DNA of 64,000 bases from CAVSVP01 sp963731125 (GTDB taxonomy: Bacteria > Pseudomonadota > Gammaproteobacteria > Competibacterales > Competibacteraceae), in assembly GCA_963731125.1 (NCBI GenBank), contig CAVSVP010000007.1, forward strand, positions 930,001 to 994,000, given 5' to 3'. A program made the translations under genes and the position numbers. Every line of letters begins with the position of its first letter. Position 1 is the first letter of the stretch. Below are positions 46,331-56,488 of this stretch, one piece after another. The notes below the pieces were generated by a model, which ran no database searches, was not told where the DNA came from, and saw nothing but the letters and a program-made list of their open reading frames with translations.

Positions 46331-47763
46331 TGGCCCATCACGATGGCCTGCTCAAAAGGTTTCGTGGGTTGAGGAGGACGACGATGGATAGGCCTTTTCT
46401 TGTACCATTTGCGCATTTTGCGTTTGATGACGCGGGGATTGATACGGTTGCGCCGCAGTGCGATGACCGCCTCGGCCACCTCCTGCACCAGCCGGCGGTA
46501 CCAGCGCTGGCTCCCGCGCTGACTGGATGGGCACTCAGGCAGACGACACCGCAGGATTTTGAGCGTAGCAGTAAACGACAGTCGGCGCGGGTCCAGGTTC
46601 TGCGTAGCGGCGGCATCATCCATCAGCACCCGCACCAGGACATGGGCCAGGAGCAGCCCGTAGACTTCCTGCACCACCCCGGCCGGGGGTTGGCGGCGCA
46701 GCACCGGGCGTTCGCGCTGATGGGGTTTGAGTTCATCAAGCGTCAGTTCTTCCTCCCAGCGCTCGTGATAGAGACAGACCCGGGGGGTGGCGGGAGCGAG
46801 CGCGGCGTCGAGCCGCGTCGTCAGCAACCGATGCCGCTCACCCGCGCCCGAGCGAGTTGGATCGGCGAGCGTGGACGCGATGATCCGCACCATGATCCCG
46901 TGGCGATCGCGGCGCCGATCGGCGCCGTGGTGGTAGCGCTGGGCCAGGGAGGCGCCATCAGCCAAGACCTCAATCGGCTCGAAGATGCGGTTGGACGTGA
47001 TACGCGCCAACCGGTGAGCCTCGCGCGCGCGCACCGCCGAGACACTGGCATAGTTCAGAAAATTGCGGTCCCACAGCCGCCGCATGTCCGGTTGCAGCGA
47101 CCGCAAAAGGTAGCGAGCCCTGCTCGCCTCGCCGTGCTTCAGCGGTTTGAGCCACCGGCGCCACAAGACCTGGCGGCCAGTTTCGCACAGGGCCAACAGC
47201 CGCCCCTGGGGAAAAGCCCCGGGGGCGCGGCCACTGCCGGGTCGGCCGAAGGCGCGCTCATTAGCCTCGGTATCGGCCACATCCAGCACAACGCCGTCCC
47301 AGGCCATCGGGCGCATTCCCCGGTAAAAAGCCCCGGGCGTCTCCGCTCGACCCAACCGGCAGATCGCCCGCTCGGCCAGCACCCGCAGCGGTCCAATGCC
47401 CCGCCGCTTGCGCGCTTCGCACACGGTCGAGCGCCCCGGTACGCCACCCGGGCGAAACGGGTGCAACCAGCGAAAAATCTGCCGATAGCTGTCCCGACCA
47501 CACAGCCCCAGCGCAATCATGAACCACCCCATGAACCACCCCGGCAGACGTTTACACACCGCCCCCTCTTGGCCGGTTTGTGCCAGCCCCTCTTCCCCCT
47601 GCGCACGGGGAATGATAGCTTGCAAAGCGCGGAGTCGATCACGCGTCGGCAAAGACGTCCACGCGTCAGTCTCTTGGCGAAGGTCGATCACCGTAGCCTC
47701 CTGATCAGGTTTGAGTTTTGGCAAACCTATCCTGACTGGAGGCGTTTCATTTGGCAAGCCCAT
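46327..47763 (-). CDS. IS4-family transposase
   Basis: A 478-residue transposase with an N-terminal IS4 domain (LPTRDRLRALQAIIPRAQGEEGLAQTGQ), WDGVVLDVADTEANERAFGRPGSGRAPGAFPQ (first Asp), ITSNRIFEPIEVLADGASLAQRYHHG (second Asp region) and the YREK signature YHERWEEELTLDELK. A mirror frame of the same length on the plus strand is a GC-rich shadow. The IS ends are CAATGGCCC-like at about 46328 and 47765. It looks intact. Confidence 0.88.
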   Translation of the reverse strand: MGLPNETPPVRIGLPKLKPDQEATVIDLRQETDAWTSLPTRDRLRALQAIIPRAQGEEGLAQTGQEGAVCKRLPGWFMGWFMIALGLCGRDSYRQIFRWLHPFRPGGVPGRSTVCEARKRRGIGPLRVLAERAICRLGRAETPGAFYRGMRPMAWDGVVLDVADTEANERAFGRPGSGRAPGAFPQGRLLALCETGRQVLWRRWLKPLKHGEASRARYLLRSLQPDMRRLWDRNFLNYASVSAVRAREAHRLARITSNRIFEPIEVLADGASLAQRYHHGADRRRDRHGIMVRIIASTLADPTRSGAGERHRLLTTRLDAALAPATPRVCLYHERWEEELTLDELKPHQRERPVLRRQPPAGVVQEVYGLLLAHVLVRVLMDDAAATQNLDPRRLSFTATLKILRCRLPECPSSQRGSQRWYRRLVQEVAEAVIALRRNRINPRVIKRKMRKWYKKRPIHRRPPQPTKPFEQAIVMGH

Positions 47764-47943
47764 TGAACGGTATTGGGGTTAATGCTCATCTCACAGCGAT
47801 TCAGAGCGTTAATAAAAGATAATTAAAATCAATTCGTTAAACTACGACCTAAAAAATATTTTTCCAGCTATTTTGCGCTGTTGGGGGCTCTGTTGAGGCG
47901 TTGAAGGCGGTATCATGGAGCCTTTTTGCCAGAGGAGGCCCCC

Positions 47944-49452
47944 ATGAAGAAGCGCGCCAACGCGCGCCTTCACCGCCAGCCACAAAAGAGAGCACGCCAC
48001 ACGGCCCGGCGTCAAGCGAAAAAGCGCTTAGAGGCTGTTGGAAAATACCCTGGCGCGCAAGCTAATGCGTTGATTTAAAATGCTCCGAAATCGTTCGATC
48101 AGGGGTTTTCCAACAGCCTCTTAACCACGCCGACCAAGAACCGGGGTAAAGCCATGGTGTGTGAGTTATTCAAGACAATTAACCATGTTTTCCCGGGCTT
48201 GTTTGACCAGCTCCGGCAGATCGAAGATTGTCGGGGTCGCTCAGACTATGCGCTGAGCGAGATCCTGATGGCGGCCATCGCGCTGTTCATTTTCCAGCAG
48301 GGCTCGCGGAATGCGTTCAACAACCTGCGTCAGGAAGCGCAGTTCGCGAAGCACTACCGCCGCCTGTTCAAGCTGCGGTTGCCGCACCTGGACACGGTGC
48401 ACCGGGTGCTGTGTCGGTTGGCCGATGAACCGCTGGAACAACTCAAGCAGCAGTTGGTGAAAACGCTGCTGGAGAAGAAAGCGCTGCACCGCTACCGCCT
48501 CTTGGGGACGTATTTTGTGGTGGCGATCGACGCCACCGGGACGGTGAGCTTTGCCGAGCGCCATTGCGAGCAGTGTCTTCATCAGACCTCGAGCCCGGGC
48601 AAGACGACGGACTTCCATACGGTGCTGGAGGCAAAGCTGATCACCCCCAACGGCTTGGCGATCTCGCTGGCCACGGAGTGGATCGCCAAGCCGGTGGACG
48701 ACTATGAAAAACAAGACTGCGAGCGCCAGGCGTTCGTGCGCTTGGCCGCTAAGCTCAAGCAACGCTACCCAAGACTGCCAATCTGGCTGACCGCCGATGG
48801 GCTCTACCCCTATCAAGGCTTTTTCGATACCTGCCGCACCAACGACTGGGTCTTTATCCTGACCTGCCAAGACGGCAATCTGCCCAGCGTCTGGGAGGAA
48901 GTGCAGGCGTTGCGGCCACGCAGCCCGCACCCGCACCGCCGCGAGCAGCGCCTCCAGGGCCAGCAGCGGATCGTACAAGACTTTCGCTGGGTCACCGACA
49001 TCGACTATCACGGCCACCGGCTCCACTGGCTTGAAGGTATCGAAACAGTCAGTCACCGCGACAGCACCGCGCCAACCGACAGTCGCTTTGTTCACCTGAC
49101 CAACCTCGCCGTCACCGCCGCCACGGTCGCCGTGCTCAGCCACACCGGGCGCCTGCGCTGGAAGATCGAAAACGAGGGGTTTAACACCCAAAAAAACCTC
49201 GGCTATGCCCTGCAACACCAGTCTGCGCGCGTCAACTGGCAGGCGGCGAAAAATTACTATCAGTGCCTGCAGATCGGTCATCTCATCAATCAGTTGAGGG
49301 TCCTGAGCACCACCTTCGCGCCCCTCTTGCAGGGCAAGACCACCCTCCGTCACCGGTGGCACACGATGGTCGCTTTCCTCCTTTACGGTCAGCTGTGCCG
49401 CGCCACCCTCAACGCCCTGGCTCAGCGGCGCTTCCAGGTGCGCTTCACGTAA
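47944..49452 (+). pseudogene. DDE transposase with MITE-B near its start
   Basis: ATG 47944 opens a basic arm (MKKRANARLHRQPQKRARH to AKKRL), then MITE-B at 48031-48120 with TTA on both sides. Removal gives KKRL-TTPTKNRGKAMVCELFKTINHVFPGLFDQLRQIEDCRG, and the gene runs on to 49452. Later blocks include VVAIDATGTVSF (Asp), IWLTADGLYPYQGFF (Asp) and GRLRWKIENEGFNTQKN (Glu). Re-initiation at ATG 48154 could still give a 432-residue protein without the basic arm. Confidence 0.85.
48031..48120. mobile_element. MITE-B copy 4
   Basis: 90 bp, sequence like copy 1, flanked by TTA at 48028-48030 and 48121-48123. Confidence 0.95.
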
Positions 49453-49688
49453 TCTCGAACGGAGACGCCTGCTCCCGAATTCAGGTCAACCCTTCAGCCC
49501 CAGGAGATCACCGCACTTCCAACCCCACACCATCTGGATCCCCTGCCTCGCTTGTTCAACCCACACCGCCCTCAGCAGCCGCGTGAGCGGGCAAGCAGTA
49601 CAGCCAAGTTGCGCCCCGCGTTTGATAACCGCTACCTTGGAACATAACCAGCGCTGACGTTCTGAATCGCTGTCATCTCAGGTGGTAG

Positions 49689-49716
49689 TTGACAATCACT
49701 ATACCTACAGTATAAT
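49689..49716 (+). promoter_or_regulatory. sigma-70 promoter with palindromic operator candidate
   Basis: TTGACA (49689-49694), 16-base spacer, TATAAT (49711-49716): both hexamers are perfect. CAGTAT-AAT-ATACTG (49708-49722) is a perfect inverted repeat across the -10, a likely repressor site. It drives the DUF6788 gene that starts 28 bases after the -10. Confidence 0.8.
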
Positions 49717-49743
49717 ATACTGCAAGTTCATCTGCAAATCGTT

Positions 49744-50097
49744 ATGCCTCCCACCAATCGAACCCTACCGTCAACGTTTCTTGAACAGCTCGCCCGGCTC
49801 AGAGCCGAGTTGCAAGAGCTCGACATCGTCTTACGTGGCAGCATCACTGAGCGCTTCATGCGCTGTGGTACCCGAGGATGCCGCTGCCAAGCAGACCCCC
49901 CTCAGCTACACGGACCCTACTACCAGTGGACGACTAAAGTCCGTGGCAAAACCCAAACCGTCAGGCTCAAACCCGAGCAAGTGGCAGACTTCGAGCGGTG
50001 GGTCGCTCAGGGTCGGCGACTGGAACAGTTGGTTCAACAATGGAGGACCGACAGTTTGGACGCGGCTAAAATAATTCACGAGAAATTGCCACGCTGA
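49744..50097 (+). CDS. DUF6788 family protein
   Basis: A 117-residue protein: a helical start (TFLEQLARLRAELQELDIVLRGSI), a Cys pair region MRCGTRGCRCQADPPQLHGPYYQWTTKVRGKTQTVRL and a helical end. The CGTRGCRC cluster suggests metal binding. Homologues often sit beside IS elements; the function is not known. It has its own strong promoter and is among the few intact non-transposase genes in this part. Confidence 0.75.
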   Translation: MPPTNRTLPSTFLEQLARLRAELQELDIVLRGSITERFMRCGTRGCRCQADPPQLHGPYYQWTTKVRGKTQTVRLKPEQVADFERWVAQGRRLEQLVQQWRTDSLDAAKIIHEKLPR

Positions 50098-50214
50098 AGT
50101 GCGGAAAGTAAGTTAATATCATATCAAACTGTGATCAATCAAGTATTAATGTTGCTTTGAATCCTAGGAAACATCAGAACGATTTGTACTCGATTGAATG
50201 CAGATTGGTATTAA

Positions 50215-51765
50215 CTTGACAATGTCACATTTCCCAAATGATCGATGAGTTTGTATCATAATGATTTTTCGTAGGAAAGTGATGGTGATGACAAAAAAGA
50301 GCTGGGGTGTCGGTGGGGACTGGTGCCGGAGGCGATTCAAACGCTGGGGCAGCGGCTGCCTGAGTTTTGGGCGCGCTACCGGAGCTGTTTCAAGACCCAA
50401 ACCCGAGACGGCAGCGTCTATGCGCGGCATTATCTGAGCGGACTGCTGCGTATGGAGGGGAATCGACACTATAGCGGAATCGCGCGAGAGGCGGGTGTTG
50501 AAGAGCAAAACCTCCAACACTTCATGAGTCACTCGCCGGGGTCGGCTGAGACGGTCTACCGCCAGGTCCAAGCGGAAGTGAAAGCGGTTCCGGAACTGAC
50601 GAGGGGCGCCGTGGTTCTGGTCGACGAAAGTGCCGACGAGAACGCCGGCGATGCCAGTGCCGGGGCGGCCAAGCAATATAAGGGTCGGCTGGGCAAGGTA
50701 GAAACCAGCCAAGTGGGCGTGTTGTTGAGCTACGTGAATCTCACGGTGGCGTCTGGGTTTTGGACCTGGATTCTGGGCAAACTGTTTCTACCCGAGGCCT
50801 GGTTCGAGGCCGGCTACCAAAAGCGGCGCAAGCAACAGGGCATGCCTGATTCGTTGAAGTTCAAAACCAAGGTTGAACTGGCCTGGGAGGGGATTCAAGA
50901 GGTCATGGCGGGTGGTCTCCCGTTTGAGATCGTCGGTTTCGATAGCCTGTACGGACGGAGTGGTTGGCTACGGGCCCAGGTGCGAAAGGCTCAGCGGCGG
51001 TATATGGCGGAAATCCCGGCCGACACGGCCGTGTACCTGGAAAAACCGACGCTCGGCATTCCCCCGCGCCGGGGTCAGCGAGGAAAAAAGCCGACGCAGG
51101 TGCAGGTGCTGGCCGGGGAAACGGTCCGCGTGGACAGCTTGCGGGAGACGCTGGCCTGGCAGCGTCTTCGAGTCCGGGCGACCGAACGGGGTGAGCTGTG
51201 CGAACGCTTCGCTGCGCGCCGCGTCTGGACCGTCCATGACGGTCAAGCCGTGGAAGACTGGCTGGTGATGCGCGAAGAGGCCACCGACCGCTACCGCTAT
51301 GCCCTGGGTAACGCCTCAGCGGACACTTCATTGGAACAACTGGCCTGGTGGAAGTGCCAGCGCTACGTCATCGAACGGGCCAACCAGGATGCCAAGTCCG
51401 AGCTGGGCTGGGATGAGTGGCCGGCGCAGAAGTACCGTGCCTGGGATCATCATCTCGCTTTGACGGTACTCGCCTCCTGGTTCATCGCGCAAACCCAACT
51501 CGACTGGGCGCAGACTCATTCTCGTGACCCGGCGTTGCTCGAAGAACTGGAAACGGATGTCTTACCGGCTCTGTCGGTGGCCAATGTTCGGGAGTTACTG
51601 CGCGCGGTTATGCCTCTGAAACGCTTGACCGAAGAACAAGCTACGGAACGAGTGATTGAGCATTTGCTTAATCGCACCCGATCACGCAAGAGTCGGCTTA
51701 AAAAACAACGACTTAAAAATAGAGTCCACACCGGCCCCACGTGAGGCTAATGTGACATTGTCAAG
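50215..51765 (+). mobile_element. IS701-family insertion sequence
   Basis: Perfect inverted repeats CTTGACAATGTCACATT at 50215 and the complement ending at 51765, flanked by TTAA on both sides, fitting the 4-bp YTAR-type duplication of IS701 elements. Confidence 0.88.
50323..51744 (+). CDS. IS701-family transposase
   Basis: A 473-residue DDE transposase: YLSGLLRMEGNRHYSGIAREAGVEEQNLQHFMS at the N-terminus, VVLVDESADENAGDASAGAAKQYKGRLGKVETSQVGV (Asp), PFEIVGFDSLYGRSGWLRA (Asp) and RYVIERANQDAKSELGWDEWPAQKYRAWDHHLAL (Glu). The GTG start at 50323 is uncertain: just upstream ATGACAAAAAAG is in another frame, so a change in that A run may have separated the original start. Confidence 0.85.
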   Translation: MPEAIQTLGQRLPEFWARYRSCFKTQTRDGSVYARHYLSGLLRMEGNRHYSGIAREAGVEEQNLQHFMSHSPGSAETVYRQVQAEVKAVPELTRGAVVLVDESADENAGDASAGAAKQYKGRLGKVETSQVGVLLSYVNLTVASGFWTWILGKLFLPEAWFEAGYQKRRKQQGMPDSLKFKTKVELAWEGIQEVMAGGLPFEIVGFDSLYGRSGWLRAQVRKAQRRYMAEIPADTAVYLEKPTLGIPPRRGQRGKKPTQVQVLAGETVRVDSLRETLAWQRLRVRATERGELCERFAARRVWTVHDGQAVEDWLVMREEATDRYRYALGNASADTSLEQLAWWKCQRYVIERANQDAKSELGWDEWPAQKYRAWDHHLALTVLASWFIAQTQLDWAQTHSRDPALLEELETDVLPALSVANVRELLRAVMPLKRLTEEQATERVIEHLLNRTRSRKSRLKKQRLKNRVHTGPT

Positions 51766-51882
51766 TTAAAAATAACTTATGAAATAGATCTGGAAAGGTC
51801 GGAAAAATTGTTATAAAACGCGGATTGCAACGTTGTGCCGTAGCAGTTGCAGGTCACGCCATAGCAAGTGAGTAGTTTTTGA

Positions 51883-54189
51883 ATGTGCAGCCGTAAAGAA
51901 ATCGCAATTTCCACCTTACTAACGATCCCTCTGCTCGTTACTCTAGGGCTGTTTACCTCAGCCCGTGCACAAACGGCAGACACTATCGGACTTCATGATC
52001 CTACGACCAGCACGTTTTATCTGCGCAACGAGAACGCAGCAGGTCCGGCGAATGAGGCATTTCGCTATGGTCCATCGGGGTGGGGCTGGCAGCCCTTGAG
52101 CGGGGACTGGGACGGCGACGGGCAGATGACGGTTGGACTCTACGACCCGGCAACCGGCACGTTTTATCTGCGCAATGTCCATGCCGGGGGCAAAGCGGAT
52201 GAGACCTTTCGCTATGGTCCGTCGGGACGGGGTTGGCAGCCGCTGAGCGGGGACTGGGACGGCGACGAGCAGATGACGGTTGGACTCTACGACCCGGCAA
52301 CCGGCACGTTTTATCTGCGCAATGTCCATGCCGGGGGCAAAGCGGATGAGACCTTTCGCTATGGTCCGTCGGGACGGGGTTGGCAGCCGCTGAGCGGGGA
52401 CTGGGACGGCGACGGGCAGATGACGGTTGGACTCTACGACCCGGCAACCGGCACGTTTTATCTGCGCAATGTCCATGCCGGGGGCAAAGCGGATGAGACC
52501 TTTCGCTATGGTCCGTCGGGACGGGGTTGGCAGCCGCTGAGCGGGGACTGGGACGGCGACGGGCAGATGACGGTTGGACTCTACGACCCGGCAACCGGCA
52601 CGTTTTACCTGCGCAATGTCCATGCTGGAGGCAAAGCGGATAAGACATTTCGCTATGGTCCGCAGGGACGGGATTGGCAACCCTTGAGCGGAGATTGGGA
52701 CGGGAGCGTTGGTAAGAAGCCCGTATATGGACAGCTCAACTTCGAAGAAATGACAAGCATTGCAGGAGTATCCCGAGTTGGAGGCAGCTTTGGCTCTGCA
52801 TGGGGGGATTTTAATGGTGATGGCCTACCGGATCTTTATTCAAATAACCATGCGACATCTCCGTCCCTGTACTTAAATACTGGTAGTGGTACCTTTATCA
52901 ACGCTGCTAGAGCTATATTTCCCAAAGGCACTATTTTCAATCAGGAAGAGAATGCCCTTGGTGACACACACGGAGCAGCATGGGCAGATTTTGATAATGA
53001 CGGTGATCAGGACCTAATCGAGTTAGTCGGTGCTCAATTCGGGAGGGGAAGTGGACCGAATCATCTATACCGTAATACTGGCGAGAAATTCAAAGATGAG
53101 GCTGAATTACTTGGAATCAGTTATCCACGGGGGCGGGGACGTTCACCGTTGTGGCTTGATTGGGACAATGATGGCAGGCTTGACGTGTTTCTTGCAAATG
53201 CCGGCCGCGAAATTGCGCCGAGTGCACTCTTTCGACAGACAGATAATGGCTTTGTAGACGTCAGCCAAGACGTGGGACTCAGGGCTCACCCGGCAGCACC
53301 GGTCAACAGGGCTGACTCTGTACACCTCTCGGATTTAACGGGAGATGGCCGTATGGACCTGCTGATAGTCAGCCATTGGAACCCTCGCTTGATCTATCTA
53401 TATGACATGAGTAGCGTCCCTTTTATTGAAAAGGCAAGTCAGCTCAACCTGTTACCTCCCCCCCCCGGTATTAGAGGTGCGATTGTCGCAGATTTTAATA
53501 ATGACTTGCTTCCTGACGTCTTCTTAATGACGCGTAAAAGTAATTCACGCGCTGCACCCAACAAGCTCTTACTGAATACGGGGAGTGCTTTTGTAGATGC
53601 TGCAGGGCTAGCAGGTTTAGATGCACCAACCTCATGTCAAAGGGGAGTTGCCGCCGATTTTGATAATGATATGGACTTAGATCTATATCTGATTTGCACA
53701 ACAATATCTAATAACCTACCGAATCTCCTTTATGAGAACGTCGGTGATGCTGTCTTTGTTCCTGTGTCCGAGGCGGGGGGGGCAACGGGCAGCACAAAGG
53801 GGATTGGAGATAATGTCGCTGTAGCGGACTATGATGCTGACGGTTTTCTGGACTTATTCATTTCTAACGGTGCCACGGTCTCTGGACCTAATCAGCTTTT
53901 TCACAATTTAGGAAACAACAATCATTGGATTGAAATTGATTTGGAAGGTGTGGAATCTAACCGGGATGGTATTGGTGCCCGCGTATTGGCATCAGCAGGA
54001 GGTGTGACCCAGCTGCGAGAGCAGAACGGCGGCATGGGTATTAGTGCTCAAAACCATCAGCGTATCCATTTTGGCTTAGGAAAAAATGAGAGAGTTCAAC
54101 TCACGGTGTACTGGCCAAGTGGGAAAAAGCAAGTTGTTGGTGAAACACAAGCCGACCAGATCATTGAGGTCATCGAGTCCGCAGATTAA
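51883..54189 (+). CDS. secreted FG-GAP repeat protein of the CRTAC1/ASPIC-UnbV family
   Basis: A 768-residue exported protein. Signal peptide ISTLLTIPLLVTLGLFTSARAQ; residues about 32-269 hold five 49-residue repeats built on GDWDGDGQMTVGLYDPATGTFYLRN. From about 290 come VCBS/FG-GAP calcium-binding repeats (WGDFNGDGLPDLY, WADFDNDGDQDLIEL, WLDWDNDGRLDVF, VADYDADGFLDLF), i.e. beta-propeller blades. The C-terminal ASPIC/UnbV domain (HWIEIDLEGVESNRDGIGARV, GGMGISAQNHQRIHFGLG, VYWPSGKKQVV) closes it. An extracellular binding role is likely; the ligand is unknown. It stands between two IS clusters. Confidence 0.88.
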   Translation: MCSRKEIAISTLLTIPLLVTLGLFTSARAQTADTIGLHDPTTSTFYLRNENAAGPANEAFRYGPSGWGWQPLSGDWDGDGQMTVGLYDPATGTFYLRNVHAGGKADETFRYGPSGRGWQPLSGDWDGDEQMTVGLYDPATGTFYLRNVHAGGKADETFRYGPSGRGWQPLSGDWDGDGQMTVGLYDPATGTFYLRNVHAGGKADETFRYGPSGRGWQPLSGDWDGDGQMTVGLYDPATGTFYLRNVHAGGKADKTFRYGPQGRDWQPLSGDWDGSVGKKPVYGQLNFEEMTSIAGVSRVGGSFGSAWGDFNGDGLPDLYSNNHATSPSLYLNTGSGTFINAARAIFPKGTIFNQEENALGDTHGAAWADFDNDGDQDLIELVGAQFGRGSGPNHLYRNTGEKFKDEAELLGISYPRGRGRSPLWLDWDNDGRLDVFLANAGREIAPSALFRQTDNGFVDVSQDVGLRAHPAAPVNRADSVHLSDLTGDGRMDLLIVSHWNPRLIYLYDMSSVPFIEKASQLNLLPPPPGIRGAIVADFNNDLLPDVFLMTRKSNSRAAPNKLLLNTGSAFVDAAGLAGLDAPTSCQRGVAADFDNDMDLDLYLICTTISNNLPNLLYENVGDAVFVPVSEAGGATGSTKGIGDNVAVADYDADGFLDLFISNGATVSGPNQLFHNLGNNNHWIEIDLEGVESNRDGIGARVLASAGGVTQLREQNGGMGISAQNHQRIHFGLGKNERVQLTVYWPSGKKQVVGETQADQIIEVIESAD
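52102..52689 (+). repeat. four 147-bp tandem coding repeats
   Basis: Units 52102-52248, 52249-52395, 52396-52542 and 52543-52689 are almost identical in DNA; differences are few (GGG to GAG for Gly to Glu in unit 2, and several in the last unit). A diverged fifth unit precedes them. The near identity points to recent unequal recombination or slippage, or conversion. Confidence 0.92.
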
Positions 54190-54231
54190 AAAACAATAGA
54201 AACCACCGGCTGTGCTGAGAAATAGCGTTGA

Positions 54232-54244
54232 GAGGCTGTTGGAA
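54232..54244. repeat. solitary MITE-B type end
   Basis: GAGGCTGTTGGAA preceded by TGA equals the MITE-B left end, but the next bases (CTCACATTCCGC) differ. Either a truncated MITE-B or the end of a larger parent element. From here to about 54495 no gene was recognised. Confidence 0.5.
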
Positions 54245-55635
54245 CTCACATTCCGCACCCCTCTGACATTGGCTCGGTGGGTTTTTTCTCACGCCGGTTT
54301 TGAGGGACGTTCGCGTGCTAAAACTGCCTGAGCAGGTTCGGTCTGACTGCTCGAAGCCGGATTGCAGTGGCTCGCGGACCTGCCATGGCGGCCCTAAACC
54401 GCCAGGGTCGTGTCCATGAGTCCGGTGGCGGCCACCACCGGACGGCGGAGAGCTCGGCGACGAGTTCACCCAGACAGTTGCCGGCGAGGCTGAGCTCAGC
54501 ACAGACAACCCCCTGGCGCCTCCGGTCCAGGTGAGTCGGACACATTCGTGAAGATGCTTTCCTGAAGTCCCAGAGCGTGTAAGAAAGCCTGCTGGGCGTC
54601 CGATAACGGTCGAGCCAAACGGCGGTGTGCGTCCTGTTTGAGAATTAACAGGCCTTTAAACTTGATCGTAACCAGGTAGGCAGTGGGTCGCCGGGTCGGC
54701 TTGTTGTCCCAGCCCGGCAGTGCCGTCCGGTTTTGTTCGAGGCTGCGGCGCATCTCCGCTTCCATCAGCCGCCAAATCAGCAGTGAAATCAACAGAATCA
54801 ATCCCAGCGCTTCGAGCCGCTCGGGTGTTTTCAGAAAGAGCGCATTGACGATCGCGTCGTCTTTGAGAAAGCCGAAGTTTTTCTCAATGCCGTGCTGTTC
54901 TTTGTAGCTGGCCAACACTTGCCCAGCGCTATAACCCTCGGCGCCCTCGGCCGGCACATTGGTCAGCAAGACAAAACAACCGGCCTGCTCCCGCGCCTTG
55001 GCGATCGCCGCCTCGTCGGCACTGACTTCACCGCGCAAACCATAGTCCAGCCGCTGGAGCGTGCGGGAGCCATCCTGCTTCGGCCGCCCCCCCGGCGCAT
55101 AGCAGGGCCGCGCTTCGACCTCGACTCGCAGTCGATGGTAGGGTGTGTGCTGCGCACCCGCCTGGTCGGCCGCCGCCTGCGTTCACACGCGTAGGTGCCA
55201 CGGCACAGCGTCTTGAGCTGGCCTTGCAGGTGCCGCTCAGAGCGCTGCAGGTCGCGCTCCAGGCGCTTGTGTTGACGCCGATCATGGCTGGACGAATGCA
55301 CCACAATCGCGTGATAGTCCCGACCCTCTAAACTCACACTCGCCTCCACCACCCGGTACTCTGCTCCCGGGCGGTTTTTGCTCGGCGCCGTCTCGGCCAA
55401 GCGCCCCACCGCTTCCCACGCGTTCGCCGCCAGCACCTGCTCAATTACCTGCCCATGAGCGTGATAGGTCACCGGCAGGCGGCTGATGAACCGAATCTCA
55501 TCCCCCATCTTCTGCAAGTTATCCGGCGTGATCAACGCCGCATCCGCGAGGTGGATAAACGCCCCCGGCGCTACGCCATACTGCGCCATCCGCGCCGAGA
55601 TCTGGCTCAGTAGCGCATTGTTTAGCGTCTTATCC

Positions 55636-55789
55636 TAGGGTGTCTAAATCGGCCAATTTGCCTTGACCACTTTTTGGACCTCACTGATTGGTCCTAAACC
55701 CAGGGCGAATCGGTATCATGAGCGATATTCTCTGGGTCCAAAAACCGGGCAACGAATTTGGCCCAAAAATAGCGTTTTTAGACACCCTA
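55636..55789. mobile_element. MITE-A copy 3, in IS1634 type A
   Basis: 154 bp, nearly identical to copy 2, flanked by GTCTTATCC at 55627-55635 and 55790-55798. Confidence 0.95.
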
Positions 55790-56488
55790 GTCTTATCCGA
55801 GGCGTTGCCGTCGGCCAGCCGTCCCCACAGCGGAATGTCCCCACCCGCACACAGCAGCGAGACCATCAACTGTTTCAAGTCCGGGCGGTGATCTTTGCTG
55901 TGCCCGTAGTTGATCGCAAACGGCGCTGCCTCCCCCGGCACCGCCAGATAGTCCCCATACAGCGTCACGGAGGTGGTGTCGTGATGCACGTGCTGGAGCG
56001 GGATCGCAAAGCGCTCCACCGCCGCCAGCGACAGCGCCGAAAACAGCTTCTGCGTCCCCACCGCAAACAACCGGTCTAACACCCGTCCCACCGTGTCGTC
56101 GTTGAACACCTTCGCCTCCACCTCGCGCCCCAGCAACAACGCCCGGTCCTGATGCGCGAAAAACGCTTCCAGATGATACAGCGGGCTGCGCCCCGACAAC
56201 GTATCAATCACCATCCCCAGCACAATCGTGCCCGGATCGATCTCCATCTCGCTTGGCACCAGCCGGTTGATCAACCCCACCAACCCCAGCCGCTCCGCAT
56301 ACGCCCGCACAATGGGCCAATGGTGCACTTCATGGGCTTCCACCGCCAACAACGCTTGCTTTGCGCCGACAAAGGGGTATGCCACACGGCTTTCTCATAA
56401 AAATTTTACCCGTTTAAGAAAGGCTTCGAATCTGCTGGGGCAGTCCCCGAAGGTTTCGAGTGCTTCTTGAAAATTGCCAACGTTGAAT

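Larger units (their letters stand above)
47784..49680 (+). mobile_element. unclassified DDE insertion sequence
   Basis: Ends share ACAGCGATTCAGA-CGT: left at about 47784-47812, right as the complement finishing with TGTCATCTCA at 49680. It contains one transposase gene, cut by MITE-B. The family was not recognised. Confidence 0.65.

Noticed and set aside
46330..47766. 478-codon plus-strand frame exactly opposite the IS4 transposase
   Set aside because: The minus strand has the IS4 domains and the YREK motif; the plus frame has no family resemblance and is a GC-rich mirror.
52102..52689. Tandem repeats as a CRISPR array
   Set aside because: Units are 147 bp, contiguous, in frame, and encode protein; there are no spacers. 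No CRISPR array or cas gene was seen anywhere.
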